Source: Amphritea balenae
Lineage (GTDB): Bacteria; Pseudomonadota; Gammaproteobacteria; Pseudomonadales; Balneatricaceae
Assembly (NCBI RefSeq): GCF_003858655.1
Contig: NZ_RQXV01000009.1
Span: forward strand, 124,001 to 188,000
DNA: 64,000 bases
Direction of reading: 5' to 3'
Below are positions 15,133-24,205 of the stretch, in pieces; position 1 is the stretch's first letter; every line of letters starts with the position of its first letter. The position numbers and the translations under genes were made by a program. The notes beneath the pieces were generated by a model that was given only the letters and a program-made list of their open reading frames with translations, was not told where the DNA came from and did not search any database.

Positions 15133-17874
15133 ATGAACAGTTCTAATACCAAAACGGTCCCATCTTATTGCTACAACTGTGTCGCAGGGCCAGACCCGAT
15201 GAAAGTGGAAGTTGTCGACGGTGTGGCTACGCAGGTTATGCCCAATTTTGATGCCTGCGATTCACACCCCGGCAAAGGCCGTCCCTGCGTTAAGGCTTAT
15301 GGGTTAGTACAAAAAACCTACAATCCGCACCGCGTGTTGCAACCGATGAAACGCACCAACCCTAACAAGGGCATGGATGAAGACCCAGGATTCGTGCCGA
15401 TTAGTTGGGATGAAGCGTTAACGCTGCTTACCGACAAGCTCAATAGTATTCGCGCCAAAGGGCTTATCGATGAGCAGGGAACGCCCCGGACAGCGGCGAC
15501 TTTCGGCCACGGCGGCACACCGATGTACTACATGGGTACCTTCCCTGCTTTCCTCGCATCATGGGGACCGATCGACTTTAGCTTCGGTTCGGGTCAAGGG
15601 GTTAAATGTGTTCACTCCGAGCACCTATACGGTGAGTTTTGGCACCGCGCTTTTACCGTTGCCGCCGACACGCCCTATACCCGATACGTGCTCTCGCTCG
15701 GCACCAATGTCGATGCCACCGGAGGGCCTTGCGCAATAGCTCGGCATGCCGATGCGCGGGTGCGGGGCTACAAACGGGTCCAGGTCGAGCCGCATCAGTC
15801 GGTCACCGGAGCTACCGCCGCCGAATGGGTACCGATTCGTCCGAAGACCGATGCCGCGTTCATGTTCGCTCTGATCCATAGCATGCTGCACGACCATCCA
15901 CGTAATGAGCTCGACATCGACTTCCTGCGTGACCAAACTGCATCTCCGTACCTGGTCGGTCCAGACGGCTTATACCTGCGCGATCCAGACAGCGCCAAAC
16001 CGCTCATTTGGGATAGCGAACAGCAACAGGCAGTCCCCTTTGATCGCGTTAATGTGATACCGGCACTCGAGGGTACCTTTAAGGTCGGGCATGCGATCAG
16101 TGTTGATGCCGATGATGAACGCCATCAACTGAACGATATCGAAGCCACTACCGGCTTTAACAAACTACTCGATCACGTCGCCCAGTACAGTCCCGATTGG
16201 GCGGCCAGGATCTGCGATATCCCGGCTGATACCATCCGTCGGATCGCCTCCGAATATCTCGACAACGCCTGTATCGGAGAAACCATCGAAATTGACGGTG
16301 CCACCCTGCCATTCCGGCCGGTTGCGGTAACACTCGGCAAGTCGGTCAACAACGGCTGGGGCGCATACGAATGTTGCTGGGCCCGGACGGTAATGGCCAC
16401 CTTAGTCGGCGCCCTGGAAGTTCCTGGCGGCACCCTGGGGACCACCGTGCGCCTTAACCGGCCCCACGAAGATCGCTTGCGCTCCGTTAAGCCAGGCATC
16501 GATGGTTTTATGGAACAAAAACTTAACCCCACCGATAAAGAGAACTGGGTGGCCAAACCAACCGGACGTAATGCCCACACTACCCTGGTGCCGATCGTCG
16601 GAAGTTCGGCCTGGAGTCAGGCATTGGGCCCCACTCAGTTAGCCTGGATGTTTCAGAAAGATCGCCCCGAAGGGTTCAACCTTCCCGAGCCGACCAAACC
16701 CGATATCTGGTTTATATTCCGCTCCAACCCGGCCATCTCATTCTGGGACACCCGTAGTCTGAATAAATCGATTGCTGACTTCCCCTATACCGTGAGTTTT
16801 GCATACACCCTTGACGAAACCAACTGGATGGCCGATCTGCTGTTACCCGAGGCCACCGATCTGGAGTCGACCCAATTGATACCGATTGGCGGCACCAAGT
16901 TTGTCGAACAGTTTTGGAAGCACAAGGGAGCGATCTTGCGTCAGAAAGTGGTCGAACCCCAGGGCGAAGCCAAAGATTTCACCTGGATCTCTACCGAGCT
17001 GGCCAAACGTATGGACCTGCTGGACAAATACAACACCGCTATCAACCGTGGTGCCGGCGGCGTCGCCCCGTTACGAGGAGAGGGTTACGATTTCAGTCTG
17101 GATATAAATAAAGCCCATCAACCCGACGAAATCTGGGATGCGGTCTGCAAAGCGACCAGTACTGAACTAAGTAATAATGAGGAAACAAAAGACCTCGACT
17201 GGTACAAAGAGAACGGGCTTTATCTAAAGCCGATCCCACAAAAATCCTGGTACCTCTATCCCACCATGAAAGAACTTGGGATCCGCTTTGAAATGCCTTA
17301 TCAGGAGCGTTTATTGCGGATCGGTAAAGAGCTGGGTAATCGCCTGCACGAAAAAGATATCGCCTGGTGGGACGAGCAACTCTCCGAGTACTCCGCGCTG
17401 CCTGAATGGCACGATATCCCCGGCCGCTGGGAAACCGCGTTAAAGAATGAAGGCGCTGATCCCGACGATTATCCGTTCTGGCTATTGGCCACCAAGAGCA
17501 TGCAGTACCACACCGGCGCCAACGTCAGCATCCAACTGATGCGCGAGGTATCGCAAAACGTCCGTGGCCATACCGGCGTTATTATGAACAGCAACAGTGC
17601 CGCCAAACTGGGGATTGCTAACGGAGACCGGGTGGAGATCCGTTCTAACATTGGCGTCACCATCGGTCGTGCTGAACTGATCCAGGGCGTACGCCCTGAC
17701 ACATTGGTGATTGTCGGTCAGTTCGATCATTGGGCCACCCCTTACGCTAAGGATCTTGAGATGCCAAGCCTTAATACCATCGCGCCGATGTCTCTTGAAC
17801 TAACCGACGCCACCGGTTCAGGAGCAGATATTGTCCGTGTTGCCATCAGCAAGGTAAAAGGAGAAACCTCATGA
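15133..17874 (+). CDS. padB: Phenylacetyl-CoA:acceptor oxidoreductase, molybdopterin subunit
   Basis: 913 residues, DMSO-reductase family. It oxidises phenylacetyl-CoA to phenylglyoxylate, passing electrons through PadC and PadD to quinone. Start ATG 15133 follows AAGGAAG; the frame is open further upstream inside fdhD. The N-terminus has C13 and C16 (CYNC) but no third Cys in the usual C-x2-C-x3-C position; C42 and C52 follow and may complete the site. Further landmarks are the substrate channel region FGSGQGVKCVHSEHL, ALEVPGGTLG and a C-terminal MGD-binding domain with YHTGANVSIQLMREVS. Naming rests on the gene order padBCD and the padEFGHIJ genes in the same window. Its last 90 bases are duplicated just downstream. 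Confidence 0.85.
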   Translation: MNSSNTKTVPSYCYNCVAGPDPMKVEVVDGVATQVMPNFDACDSHPGKGRPCVKAYGLVQKTYNPHRVLQPMKRTNPNKGMDEDPGFVPISWDEALTLLTDKLNSIRAKGLIDEQGTPRTAATFGHGGTPMYYMGTFPAFLASWGPIDFSFGSGQGVKCVHSEHLYGEFWHRAFTVAADTPYTRYVLSLGTNVDATGGPCAIARHADARVRGYKRVQVEPHQSVTGATAAEWVPIRPKTDAAFMFALIHSMLHDHPRNELDIDFLRDQTASPYLVGPDGLYLRDPDSAKPLIWDSEQQQAVPFDRVNVIPALEGTFKVGHAISVDADDERHQLNDIEATTGFNKLLDHVAQYSPDWAARICDIPADTIRRIASEYLDNACIGETIEIDGATLPFRPVAVTLGKSVNNGWGAYECCWARTVMATLVGALEVPGGTLGTTVRLNRPHEDRLRSVKPGIDGFMEQKLNPTDKENWVAKPTGRNAHTTLVPIVGSSAWSQALGPTQLAWMFQKDRPEGFNLPEPTKPDIWFIFRSNPAISFWDTRSLNKSIADFPYTVSFAYTLDETNWMADLLLPEATDLESTQLIPIGGTKFVEQFWKHKGAILRQKVVEPQGEAKDFTWISTELAKRMDLLDKYNTAINRGAGGVAPLRGEGYDFSLDINKAHQPDEIWDAVCKATSTELSNNEETKDLDWYKENGLYLKPIPQKSWYLYPTMKELGIRFEMPYQERLLRIGKELGNRLHEKDIAWWDEQLSEYSALPEWHDIPGRWETALKNEGADPDDYPFWLLATKSMQYHTGANVSIQLMREVSQNVRGHTGVIMNSNSAAKLGIANGDRVEIRSNIGVTIGRAELIQGVRPDTLVIVGQFDHWATPYAKDLEMPSLNTIAPMSLELTDATGSGADIVRVAISKVKGETS

Positions 17875-18011
17875 GCTTCAATGCCAAGACTATAGTGATC
17901 TCTACTCCTTGGGAGGCTCTTGAACTAACCGACGCCACCGGCTCAGGCGCTCCGATTGTCAACATGACCGTCCGTGTAGCCATCAGCAAGGTAAAAGGAG
18001 AATTCTCATGA
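17871..18011 (+). CDS. Coupled mini-ORF from duplication of the padB end
   Basis: 46 codons from ATG 17871, overlapping the padB stop (ATGA) and ending in an ATGA overlap with padC. Its C-terminal half (LELTDATGSGAPIV... VRVAISKVKGEFS) is a near copy of the PadB C-terminus; the first 16 residues are not recognisable. The RBS AAAGGAGAA is duplicated with it. It resembles the rnfG-rnfE duplication in layout. It may be a by-product, or a device affecting coupling between padB and padC. Confidence 0.7.
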   Translation: MSFNAKTIVISTPWEALELTDATGSGAPIVNMTVRVAISKVKGEFS

Positions 18012-18667
18012 CTCGTTATGCTATGACGGTCGACCTGCGTCGCTGCGTCGGTTGTCAAACCTGTACCGCAGCCTGTAAACAGAAAAACGGTACTGCACCA
18101 GGCGTTCAGTGGCGCAAGGTATTGGATATCGAAACCGGCGAATTCCCGGATGTACGTCGCACCTTTATGCCTGTTGCCTGCATGCACTGCGATGAACCAC
18201 CCTGTGAAGAGGTCTGCCCTACTACCGCCACCCAAAAACGCGATGATGGTTTAGTCAGCATCGACTATGACATGTGTATCGGCTGCTCCAACTGCGTCAT
18301 GGCCTGCCCTTACGAAGCACGTTCGATCGCCCACGACGTTAAGTTCGCCTATGGTGACAAGCCGATGGCGAACGAAGCTAAGATGTTTGATCCGGCCCGG
18401 ATCGAGGTCGCGAGCAAGTGTACCTTCTGCATCGAGCGGATCGACCAGGCTCATGAACAAGGGCTGACTCCCGGCGTCCACCCAGAAGTGACCCCTGCCT
18501 GCGTCAATTCCTGCGCTTCCGGAGCGATGCTGTTTGGCGATATAGAAGACCCCAACAGCAACGTATCTAAGCTATTAAAAGAGACACAGAGCTTCCGCCA
18601 ACACGAAGAGCTGGGCACCGGCCCAGGCGTTTATTACATATGGGATAAAAACGATGAAGAACTCTAA
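18008..18667 (+). CDS. padC: Phenylacetyl-CoA:acceptor oxidoreductase, 4Fe-4S subunit
   Basis: 219 residues of the DmsB/PhsB electron-transfer type. Four Fe-S motifs: CVGCQTCTAACK, CMHCDEPPCEEVCP, CIGCSNCVMACP and CTFCIERID...CVNSCAS. It carries electrons from PadB to the membrane subunit. ATG 18008 follows AAAGGAGAA. Its end overlaps padD by 14 bases. Confidence 0.88.
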   Translation: MTRYAMTVDLRRCVGCQTCTAACKQKNGTAPGVQWRKVLDIETGEFPDVRRTFMPVACMHCDEPPCEEVCPTTATQKRDDGLVSIDYDMCIGCSNCVMACPYEARSIAHDVKFAYGDKPMANEAKMFDPARIEVASKCTFCIERIDQAHEQGLTPGVHPEVTPACVNSCASGAMLFGDIEDPNSNVSKLLKETQSFRQHEELGTGPGVYYIWDKNDEEL

Positions 18668-19514
18668 CTCCTCCATCTATTCGAAGGTACAGCGCAACTG
18701 GGACTGGCGTGCTGCCGGTAACTTTATCGGCGGCGGTGTTGGCAGTGGTCTGATTTTCTGGTCGATACTGTTAAGCCCGCTGGGCTACGACAGCCTGTGG
18801 CTAATGCTCGCAGGACTGGCATTGGTTGGTACAGGCCTGTTCTGCGTCTGGCTTGAAATTGGACGGCCCTGGCGAGCACTGAACGTCTTTAAGCATGTTT
18901 CCACTTCCTGGATGTCCCGTGAAGCGATCGTGGCACCGCCGCTGTTTGCAGCCGGAGCCGCCTGCTGGTTATTTGAACCGCTGCTAGCCTGGCCTACCGC
19001 GTTACTGGCGTTACTGTTCCTATACAGCCAATCACGCATTTTGCTGGCCGATAAAGGCATTCCGGCATGGCGTCACCCACGTTGCCCACAGCTGGTTATC
19101 ACCACCGGCCTGACTGAGGGCTGTGGATTGCTGATCCTCGCGCTACCTCTGATCGATACCCACCAACCCTGGAGCTGGGCGCTGATGCTGATTCTTCTCG
19201 GCCTGCGGGTACTGGCGTGGCAACATTACCGGGCCGGCTTGGAGCAAGCCAGTGCGCCGCCTGCCTGCCAGAAAAAATTTACAGCGATCAACCCCCAATT
19301 TCTCTGGTTGGGTCATATCGCACCAGCGGTATTACTTGGCTTCGCTTTTGTTCAGGCTGAAGCGGCAATGCTCGCGGGAATTCTGGCTATCGGTAGCGGT
19401 GCCTGGATGAAATACACCCTCATCTGCAAAGCCTCTTTCATTCAGGGTTACAGCATGCAGCACATTCCTGTACGAGGACAACGCGCGCCTCAGCGATCGG
19501 TATCAGCACACTAA
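18654..19514 (+). CDS. padD: Phenylacetyl-CoA:acceptor oxidoreductase, membrane subunit
   Basis: 286 residues with about eight membrane helices, DmsC/NrfD type, the quinone-facing anchor of the complex. Features are GGGVGSGLIFWSILLSPLG in helix 1, EIGRPWRALNVFKHVSTSWM between helices (a common NrfD-like loop) and a final helix before a basic tail. Membership in PadBCD follows from overlap with padC. Followed by two strong hairpins that end the operon. Confidence 0.85.
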   Translation: MKNSNSSIYSKVQRNWDWRAAGNFIGGGVGSGLIFWSILLSPLGYDSLWLMLAGLALVGTGLFCVWLEIGRPWRALNVFKHVSTSWMSREAIVAPPLFAAGAACWLFEPLLAWPTALLALLFLYSQSRILLADKGIPAWRHPRCPQLVITTGLTEGCGLLILALPLIDTHQPWSWALMLILLGLRVLAWQHYRAGLEQASAPPACQKKFTAINPQFLWLGHIAPAVLLGFAFVQAEAAMLAGILAIGSGAWMKYTLICKASFIQGYSMQHIPVRGQRAPQRSVSAH

Positions 19515-19520
19515 TCCACC

Positions 19521-19579
19521 GCCCGGGGACTTCCCCGGGGCTTTCCTCTTGCGACGGTCCACTAGGCCGTCGCCTTTTT
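19521..19579 (+). terminator. Two tandem terminators after padD
   Basis: First hairpin CCCGGGG-act-TCCCCGGG (from 19522) followed by CTTTCC; second GCGACGG-N9-CCGTCGC (19551-19573) followed by CTTTTT. The second is a textbook intrinsic terminator. Confidence 0.85.
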
Positions 19580-19667
19580 CCCTACAACCTTTCTATTATT
19601 ACCCCAGCCGCGATCGGTTCAACGGCTCTATCATTACTCTCAACCCATCGATCAATGGAGAATCAGA

Positions 19668-20189
19668 ATGCTCAATAGCCGTCTTAACGCCCTAAAAAAA
19701 GCCCTACAACTCGAGCACGACGGCATGGTGTTTTATGCCGCATCAATGGACAAGTCGACCAGCGAATTTGGCCGCAAAATGTTTGAGTATCTGCACGACG
19801 CAGAAAAGGGTCATATCAAACGCATCAACGAGATCTATCACCAATTAGAGCAGTCTACCGACTGGCCAGAGCCCCCCCTCCCGCCTGCAATGACCGATCC
19901 GCAGCGACACAGTATTTTTACCGATGCGATAGAACAGATTCACCAGCATCAACAACTGGATACCGATGACCTGGAAGCCTTAAAACAGGCTGTCGAGTTT
20001 GAACGTAACGGCGGGCAGTTTTATTCTGAACGCGTTAACGCGGCTGAAGACCCGTTTGAACAGGCGTTTTATCAGCAACTGGCCGACGAAGAAGACCACC
20101 ACCTACGCGCCATAGAAGACAGCATTCAAATGCTAGAAGATCCACAGGGCTTTTTCGCACAATACGAAAAGGGCACCCTGTCGGGCTGA
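19668..20189 (+). CDS. Ferritin-like (rubrerythrin-type) diiron protein
   Basis: 173 residues made of two tandem ferritin-like halves, each with the E-x-D/E-G and D/E-A/E-E-x-x-H pattern (LEHDGMVFYAAS with DAEKGH; FERNGGQFYSER with ADEEDHH). This is the diiron-binding part of rubrerythrin; the rubredoxin domain (paired CxxC) is absent. Such proteins reduce peroxide or handle iron in cells with oxygen-sensitive Fe-S enzymes, which fits the company of Pad and Rnf. Own promoter region; RBS GGAGAA. Confidence 0.75.
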   Translation: MLNSRLNALKKALQLEHDGMVFYAASMDKSTSEFGRKMFEYLHDAEKGHIKRINEIYHQLEQSTDWPEPPLPPAMTDPQRHSIFTDAIEQIHQHQQLDTDDLEALKQAVEFERNGGQFYSERVNAAEDPFEQAFYQQLADEEDHHLRAIEDSIQMLEDPQGFFAQYEKGTLSG

Positions 20190-20219
20190 AAACTCAAAAA
20201 CCGGACTTCCGACTAACTG

Positions 20220-21629
20220 TTAGTCAGTGGTGTTAAGCAACTCGATCATCTGCTGAACAGTGGTGATTTTTTCCCGTGGTTTACCCTTGCTATCACCATG
20301 GCTGAGTTCAGCCTTATCAATCTGCTTCCACTCTTCAAAACGAACAAAACGGATACCTTTTTCAGTTAGCCATTGCTCGGTGGCAACCAACGATGGCGGC
20401 TTCATTAGCCCTATCCGTTGCTTGGCAACGTCCTCGAACACGCAGTCCAGGCTAGCCAGGGAGTCTTGTTTGTTGGTCCCTATTACGCCATTGGCACCGC
20501 GTTTTGCCCAACCCACCACATAGCGACCACGAAGTACCTGAGCGGTGTCCAGATCGATCAACCGTCCGTCTCGATTGGCAATCACTCCTCGCTGTTGATC
20601 AAGTTGCACCCCGGGTGTCGGTTTAACCTGGTAGCCGATGGAGTTAAACACCAGGCCTGTTGGATGAATTTCTACCGCATCGCTGAGGCTTAGTTTAAGG
20701 TTACCCTGCTGATCTTCGAACAGTTCATTCTTGACCAGTTTGATCCCCTGTACCCGATCATTATGGCCAACTATTTCGACCGGTGAGCGACGAAATAAAA
20801 ATCGAATGGTTTTTTCTTTGGTGCCTGGGCGGTTATCCACGATCTTGTTAAGAAATTCCATATTACGCAGAATACCCTTGTCCTGAGTCTGCTCTAATAA
20901 CCTACGGCTGATCGCTTCTAGTTGTAGCTCGGCCGGATCAACACAAGGTATCGCCTGGTCGAGATCGGGAAACTTTCGCACCCCCACCGGGGTAAAAGCT
21001 GCCTGCAATGGCCCCCGCCTAGCCACGATCTCGATCTCCTCAATCTGACTACTCAGCAATGCCTCGACCGCATAATCGGCCAGATCTGTTTGCTCCATTT
21101 CCGCCGGGCTTAAGGACAAAATTCGGGCGATATCGGTGGCTACATTGCCCATACCGATAATCACTGCGCGCTTGCAGCTAAGATCGACCGAATAATCACG
21201 GTAATCAGGGTGGCCGTTATACCAGCCGACAAAGGCGGTCGCTGAATGGCAGCCCTGCAGTGTTTCCCCGGGAATGCAGATCGACCGATCACTCTGGGCA
21301 CCAATAGCAAATATCACCAAATCATATCGCTGTTCGAGCTCTTCAATAGTGATATCGCGGCCAAACTCGACGTTGCCCCAAAAGTTGAAATTGTTCAGAT
21401 TGGCGATCCGGTCGTAGATATTGGTAATAGATTTGATCGACTGATGGTCCGGCGCAACGCCTGCTCTGACTAGACCATAGGGCGTAGGCAGGTATTCAAA
21501 CATATCTACCTCAACACTCAGCCCCTGCCGTTTGAGCAAGCCTTCGGCGGCGTAAAATCCCGAGGGACCCGAGCCTATAATCGCCGCCTTTAAGGGGCGC
21601 GTTTCAGTGCCTATGCAAAAGTCTGTCAT
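20220..21629 (-). CDS. fprA: Ferredoxin-NADP reductase, adrenodoxin-reductase type
   Basis: 469 residues. N-terminal FAD motif IGSGPSGFYAAEGLL (residues 16-30), NADP-side motif VIIGMGNVATDIARIL (about 160), then GWAKRGANGVIGTNK near the C-terminus, all typical of FprA/adrenodoxin reductase. It exchanges electrons between NADPH and ferredoxin, so it can tie the ferredoxin pool fed by KorAB and Rnf to NADPH. RBS GGGAGG before ATG 21629. It converges on the ferritin-like gene. Confidence 0.9.
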   Translation of the reverse strand: MTDFCIGTETRPLKAAIIGSGPSGFYAAEGLLKRQGLSVEVDMFEYLPTPYGLVRAGVAPDHQSIKSITNIYDRIANLNNFNFWGNVEFGRDITIEELEQRYDLVIFAIGAQSDRSICIPGETLQGCHSATAFVGWYNGHPDYRDYSVDLSCKRAVIIGMGNVATDIARILSLSPAEMEQTDLADYAVEALLSSQIEEIEIVARRGPLQAAFTPVGVRKFPDLDQAIPCVDPAELQLEAISRRLLEQTQDKGILRNMEFLNKIVDNRPGTKEKTIRFLFRRSPVEIVGHNDRVQGIKLVKNELFEDQQGNLKLSLSDAVEIHPTGLVFNSIGYQVKPTPGVQLDQQRGVIANRDGRLIDLDTAQVLRGRYVVGWAKRGANGVIGTNKQDSLASLDCVFEDVAKQRIGLMKPPSLVATEQWLTEKGIRFVRFEEWKQIDKAELSHGDSKGKPREKITTVQQMIELLNTTD

Positions 21630-21878
21630 GCTTGTGAACCTCCCTGATTCTATGTCAGTTGACTAACATATGCCGTTTCAATTTTAACTCTTCATCCAAC
21701 GACTATAATTACTCATTCAGTATATCGGCCCGGCGCCTAACAACGCTGCCAGAGCCTGTATCAAAGCCCACATAAAGCCTAAATCCGGACCTGGATAATA
21801 TTTCTGTTCTCCCAATAGTCACTATCCAATACTTTCCGTTACAATGATTGGATCTCAATCAAAATTATCATTGCCATC

Positions 21879-22331
21879 ATGAAGAGAACCACCGGTAACA
21901 CAATCATTCACGGTCACTTACCACAACTGCTCGGTTACCAATTGCGTCTGACTCAATTGGCCGTGTTTAAAGATTTTTCAGACAGTGTCAGCGATGCAGA
22001 TATAACGCCGAGCCTTTTTGCCGTGCTCGTCGTGATCGACGCCAATCCTGGCCTGAAACAAACTGAGCTAGCCAAGGCCGTACACTTAGACCGCTCCACC
22101 GTGGTATCGGCCATCGATAAGCTAGAACGGCGCAACTTGGTCCAACGCAAACGGGTAGCGGGTGATCGCCGTACCAACGCCCTGCAGTTAACCAATGCCG
22201 GCAGCACCCTTTTAGCTCAACTGACCCTGGAAGTGTCCGAACATGAACGGCAAATAGCCGCACAACTCACACAAACAGAGCGTGAAACCTTGATCCAGCT
22301 ACTCAGCAAGGTTTCTCCTGAAAGCCGCTAA
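21879..22331 (+). CDS. MarR-family transcription regulator
   Basis: 150 residues. Winged helix with PGLKQTELAKAVHLDRSTVVSAIDKLERRNLVQRK (residues about 47-82) followed by the wing VAGDRRTNALQLT, typical MarR. MarR proteins near aromatic genes usually sense an aromatic acid or CoA ester. Its target could be fprA (divergent, 249 bases apart) or the tpx-thioesterase genes that follow. Confidence 0.88.
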   Translation: MKRTTGNTIIHGHLPQLLGYQLRLTQLAVFKDFSDSVSDADITPSLFAVLVVIDANPGLKQTELAKAVHLDRSTVVSAIDKLERRNLVQRKRVAGDRRTNALQLTNAGSTLLAQLTLEVSEHERQIAAQLTQTERETLIQLLSKVSPESR

Positions 22332-22427
22332 GAGCGCATTGAAAAATTCTATGTTAAGCTCCTGAACAGGCTACAAGGTACGTTATCAAATAGACCGTTT
22401 TAACCCCAACAGGACGACCCAGCAACG

Positions 22428-22955
22428 ATGGCTACAGTAACCTTAAAAGGCGAACCCGTTAACATTAGCGGCAGATTTCCCAACGTCGGCGATCTGGCTG
22501 CTGATTTTGTTTTAGTTGATAACAGTCTCAACGATGTTGGCTTGAAACAATTCCGCGGTAAAAAGAAACTACTCAACATCGTTCCCAGCCTCGACACCCC
22601 TTTATGCGCAGAGTCAGCCCGGATGTTTAATTACCGGGCAGGGCTGCTTGAAGATGTCGCCGTATTGGTTATTTCGGCAGACCTTCCCTTTGCCCAACAG
22701 CGTTTTTGTACCACCGAAGGGGTGGACCAGTCATCGACCCTATCGATGATGCGTAATAGCAACTTTGGCCGCGATTACGGAGTATTGATCGGCGATGGCC
22801 CGCTAGCCGGATTAACCACCAGGGCGGTGGTGATTGTCGATGAGCAGGACCGTGTCATTTACACCCAGCTCGTCCCAGAGATCACCACCGAACCCGACTA
22901 CGATGCAGCGCTTGCTGTGCTGCAGGGCCAGACCTATCAGCCCGTTTTGTCATAA
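22428..22955 (+). CDS. tpx: Thiol peroxidase
   Basis: 175 residues, atypical two-cysteine peroxiredoxin. Peroxidatic Cys in SLDTPLCAESARMFN, resolving Cys in QQRFCTTEGVDQ, and the family start VTLKGEPVNISGRFPNVG. Reduces hydroperoxides with thioredoxin in the cytoplasm. Length is slightly above the usual 165-168. It lies between the MarR gene and a thioesterase. Confidence 0.92.
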   Translation: MATVTLKGEPVNISGRFPNVGDLAADFVLVDNSLNDVGLKQFRGKKKLLNIVPSLDTPLCAESARMFNYRAGLLEDVAVLVISADLPFAQQRFCTTEGVDQSSTLSMMRNSNFGRDYGVLIGDGPLAGLTTRAVVIVDEQDRVIYTQLVPEITTEPDYDAALAVLQGQTYQPVLS

Positions 22956-22990
22956 GCATCAGCTATCACCAAACCGGTAGAGAACATACA

Positions 22991-23482
22991 ATGAACACAC
23001 CGTCCGACATGCTTAGTATGACCTCTGAACAGGGAAACGAGGTTTTCATTACCCGTCACCTGGTTCGATTTGGCGATGTTGATCCGGCTGGAATCGCCTA
23101 CTTCCCACGTATCCACAACTATATCCACGAGTCTTTCGAGAACCTGTGGGAAGAATATATCGGCGCCCGCTACTACCATGTGATCCAGAATGAACGAGTG
23201 GCATTTCCGATGGCCCATTCGGATGTTGATTTCAAACATCCTTTGCAATTTGGCGACCGACCGCTGGTCAAGGTAACCTGCTTTAAACTAGGACGATCTT
23301 CGCTGGGACTACGCTATATCTTCGAGGTCAATGGCAAAGTCTGCGTCGATGCACGCACTACTACTGTCTGCATCAACGCCGACAGTTTCAAGAGTATCGA
23401 GATACCGGCCGCCTATCGTAGTTACTTCCAACGGATCATGGCACCGCTGGATAGCGATCAGGATTACCCCTCCTCGACTTAA
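22991..23482 (+). CDS. 4-hydroxybenzoyl-CoA-thioesterase-like hotdog protein
   Basis: 163 residues. Hotdog fold with RFGDVDPAGIAYFPRIHNY, where the Asp in D-x-D-P-A-G is the catalytic residue of the 4HBT class. A likely role is release of free acid and CoA from aromatic acyl-CoA esters when they build up, as proposed for benzoyl-CoA thioesterases in related pathways. Substrate is inferred from context only. Translation could start at ATG 22991 or a Met a few codons in. Confidence 0.75.
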   Translation: MNTPSDMLSMTSEQGNEVFITRHLVRFGDVDPAGIAYFPRIHNYIHESFENLWEEYIGARYYHVIQNERVAFPMAHSDVDFKHPLQFGDRPLVKVTCFKLGRSSLGLRYIFEVNGKVCVDARTTTVCINADSFKSIEIPAAYRSYFQRIMAPLDSDQDYPSST

Positions 23483-23495
23483 TTCACAAAGCAAT

Positions 23496-24173
23496 TTAGT
23501 CTTTTGGGTAAGTCTCGGTCACAACGGTGTACCCGCGTTCACCCAATTGCTGCCTCACTCTCTGCGGATCGTCAGCTGTGAAACGCAGAATCAAATCACG
23601 CATACCCTCGCCGTCGTCTTGATGCTGCTGAGGCGTCATCACACTGACAATATAACCACCCAGTTCGTCCATACAGGCCAGTAGCCTTGATAGTGCGCCT
23701 TTTTGATCCTTTAGTTGAATCGAGAGTCTGGTGGCGTCGGGCTCATTACAACCGGTGATATTGAGGAAAAAGTCCAACAAGTCGACACTGGTAATAATGC
23801 CTACCAGTTTGTCATTCTCTACTACGGGTAAACAGCCGATGGTATGCTCGCGAATCAGACATGCGGCATCCTCTACCAATGTCTTGGGCGAACACGACAC
23901 TACATTGCGGTGCATAATATCCTTGGCCGTCAGCTTTGACAGCAGATAATTCACTTCACCGGCTGACAAGGTGGTGATATCCGAAGGCGAGGCTTTCTGC
24001 ACATCGCGATGTGACAACACCCCCCGTAAACGGCCATCCGCATCGGTCACAGGTATGTGACGAATCCGCTTAGCCTGCATCAGCCCCGCCAGGTGTGTCA
24101 TTTTGGTATTTTCTTCGACCATCAGCACATCAGAGGTCATGATCGTTTCTATATACATCAGTAAATTCCTCAT
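23496..24173 (-). CDS. CBS-pair and ACT-domain protein
   Basis: 225 residues. Two CBS domains (residues about 8-60 and 80-135: RIRHIPVTDADGRLRGVLSH and IGCLPVVENDKLVGIITSVD) followed by an ACT-like domain (residues 145-220, LSIQLKDQKGALSRLLACMD). This is the AcuB-like arrangement that senses adenine nucleotides and small ligands. It follows livF on the same strand by 32 bases, so it is probably part of the liv operon. An alternative start is ATG 24158. Confidence 0.8.
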   Translation of the reverse strand: MRNLLMYIETIMTSDVLMVEENTKMTHLAGLMQAKRIRHIPVTDADGRLRGVLSHRDVQKASPSDITTLSAGEVNYLLSKLTAKDIMHRNVVSCSPKTLVEDAACLIREHTIGCLPVVENDKLVGIITSVDLLDFFLNITGCNEPDATRLSIQLKDQKGALSRLLACMDELGGYIVSVMTPQQHQDDGEGMRDLILRFTADDPQRVRQQLGERGYTVVTETYPKD

Positions 24174-24205
24174 AACAGGGGCTCCCGCCGCCTGGAAAAC
24201 GATTT

